Assembly: GCA_001304995.1 (NCBI GenBank)
Contig: BBZU01000015.1
Location: 1 to 63,292 of the forward strand
Source: Clostridia bacterium UC5.1-1D10
GTDB lineage: Bacteria > Bacillota > Clostridia > Lachnospirales > Anaerotignaceae
Direction: 5' to 3'
DNA length: 63,292 nucleotides
A program made the translations under genes and the position numbers. Within the stretch, counting starts at the first letter, position 1. Each line of letters opens with the position of its first letter. Of the stretch, positions 42,522-51,419 are shown piece after piece. The notes under the pieces were generated by a model. That model worked only from the letters and a program-made list of their open reading frames with translations. It ran no database searches and was not told where the DNA came from.

Positions 42522-43763
42522 CTATTCCTTAACCATAGAAATCGGTGATTTTTCATCGAAATTCTCCTGGTTCAAAGCATCATTCACTACCTCGAAAAGT
42601 TCCTCTGGTTTATTATACTTGACCCTCGCGTAAATGTCCATAGTTGTCTTACTATTCTCATGCCCTGCCAGATACTGAACTGTCTTAGGGTCAACGCCCG
42701 CATAGAGCAGATTCGTGATGTAGGTATGCCGCAACAAGTGCGGTGTTACATCGAAATTCAGGGTATAGCGAATCTTTGGATTGTTCCTCTGCCTTGTTCC
42801 TAATGTCGGCTTGACGGTATATTTAATGCTCTGTCCATTCACATATTTATAGTAGGTTCTCTCTTTTGCAGAACGAACAACTACATACTGCCAAACTCTC
42901 GTAAACTGAGAATAGGAAAGCGGCTGTCCTTCACTGTCGGCAATCACATACTCCGATATGGAATTTGCTTTTGCTTCCCGCAGGCAGTCCACCAGACACT
43001 TCGGAATGGGAATATCCCTTTTAGCTGCCTTTGTCTTTAGGACGGTGGAGATCACCGGCCTGTTATGCTCCGCGCGCCATGCCCGCCGCACAGAAATGTA
43101 TGGTGTGGATTCATCCAGGAATACACAGTCCCATTGCAATGCAAGAATTTCTTCCCGACGCAAGCCGGAATACAAACCAATCATAATAAAAAGATATGGC
43201 GGAAGCTCTTTCACCGTATCCAGCAGAATTGCAACCTGTTGATCTGTTAAGGCGTCTTTCTTTTTCGATGCTTTTCCGCCCTTTGCTGAAATTCCTACAC
43301 ACGGATTATCGGTTATCAGCTGACTGCGCTCTGCCGAATAAAACACACACTTAATCAGCATATTTACCGTATCATACAGTCCTTTCGATTTTTGAGACAG
43401 CGGAACAAGCGCCAGACGAATATCATCCGCAGTCACTTCCTCCATATACATATCTCCCAGAGAGCTAATGACATAATTCTTCATATTCTGTCTGTATCCT
43501 TTTATAGTAGCCGTAGACACCTTTGCTGACTGCATCAGCAGCCATTTCTCACAATACTCGGCAACCGTTGGATGCTTTCGGTGAAAGATGATCTCATCCA
43601 CCTGTCTCCGGGCCTCCAACTGCTTTTCATATAATTCTTCACAGGTGGTCGCATATAAGCTGACCTGCTTTCCATCGGCATCTGTAATTCTGGTTCTGTA
43701 ATACAGTGTTCCTTTTCTTGTAACCGTTCCGTACTCTGGAACGCTTTGTTTTTTCTTAGCCAT
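42522..43763 (-). CDS. tyrosine recombinase/integrase of the element (junction-proximal)
   Basis: A 413-residue Tn916/phage-type integrase with an N-terminal AP2-like arm-binding domain (YGTVTRKGTLYYRTRI), a SAM-like core-binding domain (about 65-165) and the catalytic domain. The active-site residues are visible as Arg in SGLRREEI, HLLRH, LAGH and the nucleophile Tyr in TTMDIYARV. It lies 70 bases from the rpsI remnant, the usual position for the enzyme that made the insertion. About 55-60% similar to the next integrase. Confidence 0.93.
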   Translation of the reverse strand: MAKKKQSVPEYGTVTRKGTLYYRTRITDADGKQVSLYATTCEELYEKQLEARRQVDEIIFHRKHPTVAEYCEKWLLMQSAKVSTATIKGYRQNMKNYVISSLGDMYMEEVTADDIRLALVPLSQKSKGLYDTVNMLIKCVFYSAERSQLITDNPCVGISAKGGKASKKKDALTDQQVAILLDTVKELPPYLFIMIGLYSGLRREEILALQWDCVFLDESTPYISVRRAWRAEHNRPVISTVLKTKAAKRDIPIPKCLVDCLREAKANSISEYVIADSEGQPLSYSQFTRVWQYVVVRSAKERTYYKYVNGQSIKYTVKPTLGTRQRNNPKIRYTLNFDVTPHLLRHTYITNLLYAGVDPKTVQYLAGHENSKTTMDIYARVKYNKPEELFEVVNDALNQENFDEKSPISMVKE

Positions 43764-43856
43764 ACAAATCTTCCTTTCCTGATAATGAGTGTTCTTAAAT
43801 TCACACCTTCTTTTTATCAGAAAGCACCCACTTAATCAAAGATACGGATTATGTAA

Positions 43857-43896
43857 AACAAAGAGCGAGACATCCTTGCCTCGCTCCAGCTTTGTT
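43857..43896 (-). terminator. intrinsic terminator after the second integrase
   Basis: AACAAAGCTGGAGCGAG pairs imperfectly with CTCGCTCTTTGTT, followed by TTAC.. on the minus strand. Confidence 0.65.
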
Positions 43897-43914
43897 TCCT
43901 ACTCTTTATAATTG

Positions 43915-45135
43915 TTATGCCTGTGTTGCATCCCACTGGGCAAATGCACCACCCATTGCTCTTACCAGCTCATCCGGTCTGTTGTATTTGACCTTTGCGT
44001 AAATATCCATCGTAATTTTACTACTCTCATGCCCCGCCAGGTATTGAACCGTTTTCGGGTCCACGGACGAATGAATCAGATTCGTAATGTATGTATGCCG
44101 CAGCTGATGCGGTGTCACTTCAAAATCCAAACTGTAAATCACTTTGCCGTTATGTGCTGCCTTTTCACCGAGGACCGGCATAACCGTGTGCTTTACACGC
44201 TTTCCATCCTCGTAGCGATAATAGAAACGCTCCTTGACTGTTCGGGTTACAATGTACTGCCAGAGCCGCTTGAACTGTGTATAGGACAGCGGATCACCAT
44301 CCCGGTTCGGCACTACATATTCTGACTGTGAATTAGCCTTTGTCTCTTTCAGACAATCCGCCAGGCAAACCGGCAACGGAATATTTCGATGCGCGGCTTT
44401 CGTTTTCAGCTCATCCATAATTACCGGTCTGTTATTTTCCGTGTGCCATGCCCTGCGTACCGTTAAATAAGGGCAGTCCACATTCAGATATACAGAATCC
44501 CATTTTAGGGCAAGAATTTCTTCTCGCCGCAATCCTGCATACAGCCCTAACATGACAAATACATACGGCGGAAGTCCCTGAATGGCATCCAGCAGTCTGG
44601 CAGCCTGTTCATCCGTCAATGCCGCTTTGTCCTTCTGCGGAACGCCTCCACCTTTGGCCGTAAGGTAAATCGTTGGGTTGTTATCAATAATCTTACTTTC
44701 TTTTGCTGCACGGAAAATGGATTTATACAGGATAACCACTGACTTATATACTGAAGCAGACTTCTCGGAAACAGGAACAAGTGCAAGCTGAATGTCATCC
44801 AGTGTCACATCTGCCATCCGCATCTGTCCCAGTTCTTTTATGATGTGCCGTCTGACCTTTGATGTATAATCTATCAGCGTGGTTGCCCTCACATGAACCG
44901 ACTGCATCAAAAGCCATTTTTCACAGTAGTCTGCAACCGTCGGGGATTTCCGGCAGAATGTATCGTTGTCGATCTGCTCTAATGCACCCAACTCTTTATC
45001 ATATAATTCTTCCGGTGTTCTCGCATAAAGGGCCACCAGTTTTCCATCTGCGTTCTGAACCCGCGTTCTATAATAATCTATGCCGTTAAGCGTAACTGTA
45101 CCGTATTGTGGAATTGCTCTTTTTCTTTTTCCCAA
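43915..45135 (-). CDS. second tyrosine recombinase/integrase
   Basis: A 406-residue paralogue of the neighbouring integrase with the same domain order and complete catalytic set (Arg in AGLRREEI, HQLRH, LAGH, Tyr in ITMDIYAKV). I place the start at the TTG at 45135, eight bases after AGGAGG; the GTG at 45144 overlaps that site. It is followed by its own terminator and preceded by an excisionase-like gene, the normal int-xis order of Tn916-type elements. Which of the two enzymes acts at rpsI is not decided by the sequence. Confidence 0.92.
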   Translation of the reverse strand: MGKRKRAIPQYGTVTLNGIDYYRTRVQNADGKLVALYARTPEELYDKELGALEQIDNDTFCRKSPTVADYCEKWLLMQSVHVRATTLIDYTSKVRRHIIKELGQMRMADVTLDDIQLALVPVSEKSASVYKSVVILYKSIFRAAKESKIIDNNPTIYLTAKGGGVPQKDKAALTDEQAARLLDAIQGLPPYVFVMLGLYAGLRREEILALKWDSVYLNVDCPYLTVRRAWHTENNRPVIMDELKTKAAHRNIPLPVCLADCLKETKANSQSEYVVPNRDGDPLSYTQFKRLWQYIVTRTVKERFYYRYEDGKRVKHTVMPVLGEKAAHNGKVIYSLDFEVTPHQLRHTYITNLIHSSVDPKTVQYLAGHESSKITMDIYAKVKYNRPDELVRAMGGAFAQWDATQA

Positions 45136-45219
45136 TTCCGCCACCTCCTAAGAATATACTCCAGCGCTGTATCTATGTTTTATCAGACCATTCCGTTTCC
45201 AGCAAGGATACGGATCGAC

Positions 45220-45450
45220 TCACACTCCAGCTCTGCGAGGTCTACGATAAGTTGCGTTCTTTTCTGCCGGCTTTGCTCTGTGGGTGCATTTTGCGATATA
45301 CTCCTGAAGGCCCGCTGAAGTAAAGTACACACAGCCATTCTGCACATATTGCACATAAGAAATAAGACCATTGTTACGGGCCGCGTCCAGCGTTGCAATG
45401 CTGATGCCTAAGATTTCTGCTGCTTCTTTTCGTGTAATAAGTTTTTCCAT
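45220..45450 (-). CDS. excisionase-like small DNA-binding protein
   Basis: A 76-residue protein with a MerR-type helix-turn-helix (LITRKEAAEILGISIATLDAARNNGLI, about 4-30) and a basic tail. Proteins of this size directly upstream of integrase genes are excisionases or recombination directionality factors in Tn916-type elements. The ATG at 45450 lies 11 bases after GGAGG; no better in-frame start exists. It is separated from the integrase by 84 bases. Confidence 0.8.
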   Translation of the reverse strand: MEKLITRKEAAEILGISIATLDAARNNGLISYVQYVQNGCVYFTSAGLQEYIAKCTHRAKPAEKNATYRRPRRAGV

Positions 45451-45574
45451 AAAGCATATTTCCTCCAATCTGTCAAGTTTGTCATCGTGTTTATTCAAAT
45501 CCACATGAATACGCTGGCAGCCGAAACTGCCAGCGCATGGTATCTGATTTTGAACAGGAAGCTACAAACGCTTC

Positions 45575-45904
45575 CTATTTATAAAACTCAGCTTTCGTCA
45601 CATTTGCCACGCCCCCCTGACGATGGGAACACAACAGGTCTCCGCTGGCGCGGCTGTCATAACTCCGCAGCATCGTTCGTATCGTGTGCCGCAGGGTTCC
45701 CCCCAAGTCTTTGGCGGGCCGTGAGGAAGTATCTTTAAGCCCCCGCGCCCTCATCGCGCCGGATGTGCCACCATCCGGGTCGCAGGGACGTTGATCGCTC
45801 CGAAACAGCTTGTCCATCACCTCCTGGCTGCTCCATCTTCGCGGCGTCCTGCACTCGCTCATGCGCGGGTTATGTACCTGTTCTGCCGTGTATTCAGTTG
45901 TCAA
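45575..45904 (-). CDS. possible small protein of the element, unknown
   Basis: A 109-residue frame starting at TTG, with an internal ATG (MSECRTPRRWSSQEVMDKLF) as alternative. No convincing ribosome binding site for either. The composition is Arg/Ser/Asp-rich without hydrophobic segments or motifs I recognise. The third-position GC is high, unlike its AT-rich flanks, which weakly favours coding. It could equally be a non-coding GC-rich segment of the element. Confidence 0.25.
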   Translation of the reverse strand: MTTEYTAEQVHNPRMSECRTPRRWSSQEVMDKLFRSDQRPCDPDGGTSGAMRARGLKDTSSRPAKDLGGTLRHTIRTMLRSYDSRASGDLLCSHRQGGVANVTKAEFYK

Positions 45905-46054
45905 AGGTCAGCGAAAGAAAAGCTCCTTCTTGACAGCCATGACAAAAACAGGCGATTTGTCCTGTCTGTACTGCGATTTATTTGAAAAAATATTTTGCCT
46001 TGTCCCTTCATAGAAGCTGCGGACAGCGCAATCTCCTTACAAGCACAACAAAAT

Positions 46055-46066
46055 AGGTACTATCGT
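46055..46066 (-). promoter_or_regulatory. candidate XRE operator, copy 1
   Basis: ACGATAGTACCT on the minus strand, 75 bases before the XRE start; inverted relative to copies 2 and 3. Confidence 0.45.
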
Positions 46067-46134
46067 ACTTAAAAAACGCCTTTTATGAGGTTCTTCCTGC
46101 AAGGAAATGGGCACGATAAAATATGATAAAGGAG

Positions 46135-46146
46135 ACGATAGTGCCT
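46135..46146 (+). promoter_or_regulatory. candidate XRE operator, copy 2, over the start codon
   Basis: ACGATAGTGCCT spans the spacer between the GGAG site and the GTG start of the regulator, so a bound protein would block its own expression. Confidence 0.45.
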
Positions 46147-46521
46147 ATGGAACTGATAAAAGAGCTGGGACGAAGGATACAAAAAGCGCGTAAGGAAAAA
46201 GGATTGACGCAGCAGGAACTCGCAGATCTGAGCCACGTTTCTCTAAAGCACGTTCAAGGCTGCGAAAGAGGGGTGAAGAATCCTTCTTTTGAGGTTCTGC
46301 GCGCTTTTTGCAAAGTCTTGAATTTATCTTTAGATTCCCTGATGAATCTCGATCTGCCTGAAGATGAGCAAGCCGCCAACGATATGCGGCAGCTTTACCT
46401 TTCGTGCCCTCCGGCTGCCAGAAAAGTGCTGTTAAACTCGACCCGTGCGTTGACTGATGAGCTAAAAGAGATGGTGCAGACGGCTGGGGTTGACCCAGAT
46501 GAACATTTAGAGAATAAGTAA
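46141..46521 (+). CDS. XRE family transcriptional regulator of the element
   Basis: A 126-residue protein with a helix-turn-helix at the N terminus (RIQKARKEKGLTQQELADLS, then VSLKHVQGCERG) and an acidic C-terminal half. Start at the GTG at 46141, six bases after GGAG; ATG 46147 is the alternative. It is one of the few plus-strand genes of the element and is transcribed away from int/xis. It is probably the element's master switch, comparable to phage repressors. A 12-base motif repeated at its promoter and upstream of the sigma gene may be its operator. Confidence 0.85.
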   Translation: MPMELIKELGRRIQKARKEKGLTQQELADLSHVSLKHVQGCERGVKNPSFEVLRAFCKVLNLSLDSLMNLDLPEDEQAANDMRQLYLSCPPAARKVLLNSTRALTDELKEMVQTAGVDPDEHLENK

Positions 46522-46560
46522 GCCGGTGGAGGAATAAAAACCTCCACCGGCTCTCTTTTT
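46521..46560 (+). terminator. intrinsic terminator after the XRE gene
   Basis: AGCCGGTGGAGG and CCTCCACCGGCT form a perfect 12 bp stem followed by CTCTTTTT. Confidence 0.92.
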
Positions 46561-46580
46561 GCCGCTATGCGGCGGTCAGG

Positions 46581-47006
46581 TTATTGGGCCGTATCCAGCA
46601 ACCGCGCCAGCTTCTTCAGTCCGCGCCGGATGCTCTCCCACACGCGGCGGCGGTCAGCACCCTCGATCCGGGCGATCTCGGCCACCGTCATGCCCAGGTA
46701 AAACCGGGCGTAGATACGCCGGGCCTGGATGGCGGTCAGCTGCATCAGCGCGGCATACACTTCCTCCCGCAGCAGCTTCTGCTCCAGGACTTCCGCCGGG
46801 GTGAGTGGCCGGTTGAGGGCATCGTTTTCAATGCCATCCTCCCGGTTCAGAGAGTAGTGAGCCTTGTGCCGGAACTTCCGGCGTTCATAGGCGGCATCGT
46901 CCTGCTCCTGGCCCCGTATCGCGGCCACAACTTCCTCGGCCACGTCTACAAAGACATCGGTTTTATACACATCGGGATACAGTTCCCGAAGATTGATTTT
47001 CTGCAT
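46581..47006 (-). CDS. sigma-70-like factor of the element
   Basis: A 141-residue protein of the small sigma-like family found in Tn1549/Tn916-type elements. The C-terminal region resembles sigma region 4 (ALMQLTAIQARRIYARFYLG, then MTVAEIARIEGADRRRVWES). The start at 47006 follows GGAGG by six bases; a longer TTG frame is unsupported. It probably switches on transfer genes. The gene converges on the XRE gene, and a motif shared with the XRE promoter lies 167 bases upstream. Confidence 0.85.
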   Translation of the reverse strand: MQKINLRELYPDVYKTDVFVDVAEEVVAAIRGQEQDDAAYERRKFRHKAHYSLNREDGIENDALNRPLTPAEVLEQKLLREEVYAALMQLTAIQARRIYARFYLGMTVAEIARIEGADRRRVWESIRRGLKKLARLLDTAQ

Positions 47007-47102
47007 TATGTACCTCCATTTCGATTCACGGGTTGACGGGTGAACCGAAATGAAGGCGGTGAGCGACACCTTTCGAGGAAATTCCCGAAAAAACGACAAG
47101 CA

Positions 47103-47137
47103 AAAGCGCCAGCATCCGAAGAACGGCGGCTGGCGCT
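47103..47137 (-). promoter_or_regulatory. leader hairpin upstream of the sigma gene
   Basis: AGCGCCAGC pairs with GCTGGCGCT around a 15-base loop, followed by TTTTG on the minus strand, 100 bases before the sigma start. A weak attenuator or leader structure. Confidence 0.4.
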
Positions 47138-47172
47138 GCTAAAAAAGGACTTATAACGCTTATAGACCAGCC

Positions 47173-47184
47173 ACGATAGTGCCT
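47173..47184 (+). promoter_or_regulatory. candidate XRE operator, copy 3
   Basis: ACGATAGTGCCT, identical to copy 2 at 46135, in the region upstream of the sigma gene. Confidence 0.45.
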
Positions 47185-47186
47185 GT

Positions 47187-47273
47187 TCATAAGCAGACGG
47201 AGGCCGGTTGACGGTTAGGCTTTTTTGGCAGGTAAATCCCTGCCGAATTATGTCGAAGCGGTCTTTGCTTCAC
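47187..47273 (-). CDS. possible 28-residue protein
   Basis: GTG seven bases after GGAGGG opens a frame MKQRPLRHNSAGIYLPKKPN ending PASVCL. It is basic and lacks hydrophobic segments. The good ribosome site is the only support. It lies in a GC-rich hairpin region between the cargo operon and the sigma gene. Confidence 0.3.
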   Translation of the reverse strand: MKQRPLRHNSAGIYLPKKPNRQPASVCL

Positions 47274-47299
47274 GGCGGCTCCCTCCTAAAGCCGCCGTG

Positions 47300-47389
47300 T
47301 CAGCGTATAGGCGTCACTCCTTTGTCGAGGGCATAAGGAACGGCGGCCTTGATGTTACTCAAAACCGCCGCAGTACCCTGAAAATCCAT
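47300..47389 (-). CDS. possible 29-residue protein
   Basis: ATG frame MDFQGTAAVLSNIKAAVPYA ending GVTPIR, just upstream of the 28-residue frame. It has no clear ribosome binding site. The sequence looks protein-like (amphipathic) rather than random, but evidence is thin. Confidence 0.25.
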   Translation of the reverse strand: MDFQGTAAVLSNIKAAVPYALDKGVTPIR

Positions 47390-47471
47390 TATGGGCGCAC
47401 GAAGCTACCTGCCCTGCAACGGTTTTTTTCTTTCCCCGTCTGTCGGGGCAGGATCGCTTGGCATATTCAGT

Positions 47472-47843
47472 TTAGTCTTGCTCCTGTGCAGCTGCCTCCT
47501 TCAGCCGCAAAAAGCTCTCGTCGCTAATGATGTGTTCAATCCGGCAGGCGTCGGCCTCCGCAGTTTCAGGGTCAACGCCCGCTGCGATAAGCTGCTCAGT
47601 GAAAAAGCAATGGCGCTCGTAGATTTTTTCGGCAACTGCCCGGCCTACATCGGTCAGGTGCAGGAAATAGTCGCTGTCCATCGTGAGAAAGCCGCCGTCT
47701 CGCAAGGTAGCCACTGCATGGCACACGCTGGGTTTTGACACCTCCATGTGCCGGGCCACATCTACGGAGCGCACCATACCCGTTTTCTTATGGAGAACAA
47801 GGATGGTTTCCAGATAGTCCTCCCCGGACGCATGAAGTTTCAT
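47472..47843 (-). CDS. DtxR/MntR family metal-dependent repressor
   Basis: A 123-residue protein with an N-terminal winged helix (GEDYLETILVLHKKTG, VDVARHMEVSKPSVCHAVATL) and a metal-binding dimerization domain. It lacks the SH3 domain of DtxR, as in MntR. The ligand motif reads ACRIEH, with Cys where MntR has Glu; Cys at this place occurs in iron-sensing DtxR/IdeR. So Fe2+ is the likelier co-repressor. It is the last gene of the uptake operon, 25 bases after the second ABC gene, consistent with feedback control. Confidence 0.88.
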   Translation of the reverse strand: MKLHASGEDYLETILVLHKKTGMVRSVDVARHMEVSKPSVCHAVATLRDGGFLTMDSDYFLHLTDVGRAVAEKIYERHCFFTEQLIAAGVDPETAEADACRIEHIISDESFLRLKEAAAQEQD

Positions 47844-47867
47844 GGAACATCTCCCTTCTAAAACAAT

Positions 47868-49602
47868 TTACACAGCCCAACCAAGACTCTCCTGTTGGAT
47901 ATGGAACAGTTTATGGTACAATCCGTTCTTTTTCATCAATTCATCATGTGTACCGTGTTCCACCAGTCTACCGTTATCAAGAACGAGAATTTGGTCGGCA
48001 TCCACAACGGTACGAAGCCGGTGAGCGATCATAATGACCGTCTTACCCTCCACCAGCTTTGCAATGGCCCGCTGGATTAAAACCTCGTTCTCCGGGTCAA
48101 GAGATGCTGTTGCTTCATCAAGAAGAATAATCGGGGCATCTTTCAGCAGAGCGCGGGCAATGGAAATCCGCTGACGCTCACCACCAGAAAGAGTGCTGCC
48201 GTTTTCTCCAAGGACAGTCTGATAACCGTCCGGCAATCTCTGGATAAATTCGTCACAGTATGCCGCCTTTGCCGCCGCCATGACCTGCTCCTCGGTAGCG
48301 TTCATGTTGCCTACACGGATATTGTTAAAAACAGTGTCGTTGAACAAGGTCACATCCTGAAATACAAAGGACATACAGCGCATCAGGTGTTCCGGTTCAA
48401 TGGTGCGAACATCCATACCACCAATGGAAATCTGACCTTTTCTTACATCCCAAAAGCGGGCAATGAGTTTGGAAATTGTGCTTTTGCCGCTGCCGGAAGG
48501 CCCTACCAGGGCCGTTACGCTGCCAGCAGGAATAGAAAAAGACACATCCTTGATAACATCGTCCTGGTTATATCCGAAAGTGACATTTTTCAGTTCAATG
48601 TCATACTTGGATACATCCTTATCCTCGCCCTCCATAGCGGGCGTGGTCAGCAGGGTACGCATACGGTTGGTGACAGTCTCCAAATGAAACAGAGAAGTCA
48701 ACTGTGAGAGAATGGCAAGGATCGGGCCGTAAATCTGCGTGGAGAACATGAGCAGCACCAGCAGAGGGAGCAATTCGATTTTGCCGCCGGTTATCAGCAC
48801 CGCTCCAATGAAAATAGTAATGCCAAGCCCTGCTTGCAGGATCAGGCTGGCTCCCTGAACCAGAATACCGGAGGCCAGTTCCACTTTAATGGCGATTTTT
48901 TTCATGGCCTGGAGTGCTTTATCCAACGCATCAAAGCGGGAACCGCCAAGACCACAAGATTTGATGATCTTAATACCTTCCAGGTATTCCTGAATCTGGC
49001 TGGACGCCTCCAGTTTCACATCCACCTGTTTGTCAAACAGATGAAGTTGCAGCTTGCGCCCGCCCAAGATGATAAGGAATGTAACCGGCATCGTGCAGAA
49101 AATCGCAAGGGCCATGCGCCAATCAAAAAAACGCCAGACAAATACAAGTCAGAGTAACAGAGATTATATTCGCAATCAGCGGCGGGATGGTACTGCTGAG
49201 CATGGATTCCATGCTGCTGCAATCCGCCATCATGTTTGTGGTAATGTCGGACAAATCCTTTGTGTTAAAGAAGCTCATGGGGAGCTTGCGAAGATGCTCC
49301 GCGATCCGAAGTCTGGTCGTGCTGGCCTCCTTATAGGAAGCAATATAGGTTTTCCTATAATCGTTTTTCGCGGCCAGAAACACCAGAATAGCCGCCACCA
49401 GCCCCAAGCCGAGCAATTTCCACAATGCGGCCCACGAAATTGTCTCTCCAGTAAATGGCTTTAACAACTCCCAAAAGAGCAGGCAGGCTACCATAGACGG
49501 AAGCAACAGCGCAATATTAGTTATTGTGCAGGCCGTAATCGCTTTTTTCAGGTCGGAGTAGCCTTTCTCCGACAGCATTAACTTTTCTTTCAGCTTACTC
49601 AT
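47868..49602 (-). CDS. ABC transporter ATP-binding protein/permease, second half-transporter of the cargo operon (frameshifted)
   Basis: Six-helix half-transporter with exporter fold. After TLTCICLAFF the frame breaks in a run of seven A (49125-49131, plus); removing one base gives DWRMALAIFCTMPVTF and a 577-residue product. ATPase motifs are complete: Walker A GPSGSGKSTI, signature LSGGERQRIS, Walker B IILLDEATASLD, H-loop IAHRLRTV. It forms a pair with the gene upstream. Such pairs beside metal regulators include the siderophore importers IrtAB and YbtPQ, which import despite the exporter fold. Confidence 0.87.
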
Positions 49603-49605
49603 AGA

Positions 49606-51417
49606 TCACACCGCCTTTCCTGTGCCAATTTTCCAGTTGATCGACTCCGTATAGCTGCTCCACATCTGCGCGTATTTTCCGTCCTTCTTCAGCAGCTCGT
49701 CATGGGTGCCGGATTCAATCAGACAGCCCTTTTCCATGACAAGGATCTGGTCAGCATTACGAATCGTAGACAGGCGATGGGCGATCATTACAACCGTTTT
49801 ATTCTGAATCAGCTTTTCAAAGGCTTTTTGAATCAGGTACTCGTTCTCCGGGTCGCTGAACGCAGTTGCCTCGTCCAGAACGATAATGGGCGCGTCTTTT
49901 ACGATAGCCTTGCAATGGCAATCCGCTGGCGCTCACCACCGGAAAGATGGACGCCGGTGCTGCCGATTACAGTCTGATACCCGTTCGGAAGCTGCTCAAT
50001 AAATTCATGGCATCTTGCAGCCTTTGCCGCCGCAATCACCTGTTCTTCCGTAGCATTTGGATTTCCCATACGGATGTTATCCAGGATGCTCTGCTTGAAC
50101 AGGAACGTATCCTGAAATACGAAGCTGACCTTATCCATCAGCGCATCCAGCGGAATGTCCCGAATGTCAACGCCGCCGATCTGAATACTTCCGTCCGTCA
50201 CATCATAAAACCGGGAGATCAGGCTGGCGATGGTACTCTTACCGCCACCGGAAGGGCCGACAATGGCTGTCACCTTGCCCTGATCCGCAAAGAAAGAAAC
50301 ATGAGACAGGGCCTTGACCTGGGAATCGGCTTCGTAGGAAAAGCTGACATCCCGGAAAGCAATCCCATAGTTTTCGATTGTTGCCGCCGTACTCTTTTCG
50401 GGCAGGACCGGGATACGCAGGATTTCATCCATACGCTCCACGCTGCCGTCAATCTGCGTAAAGGACTCCGAGATATACATGATCTTATTCAGAACACCGG
50501 AAATCGCATGGACAATAATCAGGTAGAAAATGAATGTCAGCGAATACTCCCTGAAATCCGTGGTGTGCATCCCAATCAGAACGCCCACGGGAATCAAAAG
50601 CAGATAAATATTGTTGATGATCGTGGTAAAAGCAGGCATACAGTTCTGCCAGCCCAATGCGTACTCCAGCACGAAAGAGGTATAGTCTGTAATGGATTTG
50701 CTCAACCGCTTAAAGGAATCGGCGGTCTGATTAAATGCTTTGATCTCCGACATACCGCGCACATATTCCACGGAGGCGCTGTTCATGTTTTCCTGGGAGG
50801 TCTGGAAACGGTGCATTTTTCCTTTGCCTCTCCGTTGAAACCCGCAAACTGCACGATAAAGGCCAGAACAATACCGACCAGACAAACCACACCATACCGC
50901 CAGTCAATTCCAAGAAGAATGATGACCAGAACAAGCGGCGCGACCAGCGAGGCCACAAAGTCCGGGAGCTGGTGAGCGATGAATTTCTCAACGCTTTCAA
51001 TGTTTTCATCCATGATCTTTCTCATTTTGCCGCTGCCCAGGGTCAGATGATACCCAAGGGGAATCTGCATGATGTGGTCGCAAAGGCCACCTTCAATTCA
51101 TAAAGCGTTCCAAACGCTGCAATGTGGGAACACAGTAAGGCAAAAAAGTAAAATACGATGTTCCCCAAAATACCAGCCAGGGCAAGCCAGCCCCAGGTTG
51201 AGATTGCAGAAACATTCAAGAGCGACATATCCGGGTAAACAAACAGGATTTCCCGAACGATGTAATAAATTGATAAATAAGGTGCAAAAGAACAAATTGC
51301 TGCCAGTGCAGCCAGAAACCCTGATAGAAACAAAAGCCATTTATGACCCGAAGCTAATTCCAGGCAACGCGCCAGTCCAGTCTTCGCCTTCGGCTGTTTC
51401 TCATTTTGCCGTGTCAT
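49606..51417 (-). CDS. ABC transporter ATP-binding protein/permease, first half-transporter of the cargo operon (three frameshifts)
   Basis: Start at 51417 after GGAGGG, MTRQNEKQPKAKTGLARC. Three single-base losses break it: near 51081 (after LKVAFA), in a run of five T at 50816-50820 (after NGEAKEK) and at CC 49908-49909 (after RQRIAIAR). Restoring one base each time gives a continuous 604-residue half-transporter with Walker A GPSGGGKSTI, signature LSGGERQRIA, Walker B IIVLDEATAFSD and H-loop MIAHRLSTI. Three errors in one gene of normal length argue for sequencing error. Its stop and the next start lie four bases apart. Confidence 0.85.
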
Positions 51418-51419
51418 TC

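Noticed and set aside
43764-43914. A second attachment site between the two integrases
   Set aside because: No copy of the rpsI core or other ribosomal or tRNA end is found there, only the second integrase's terminator.
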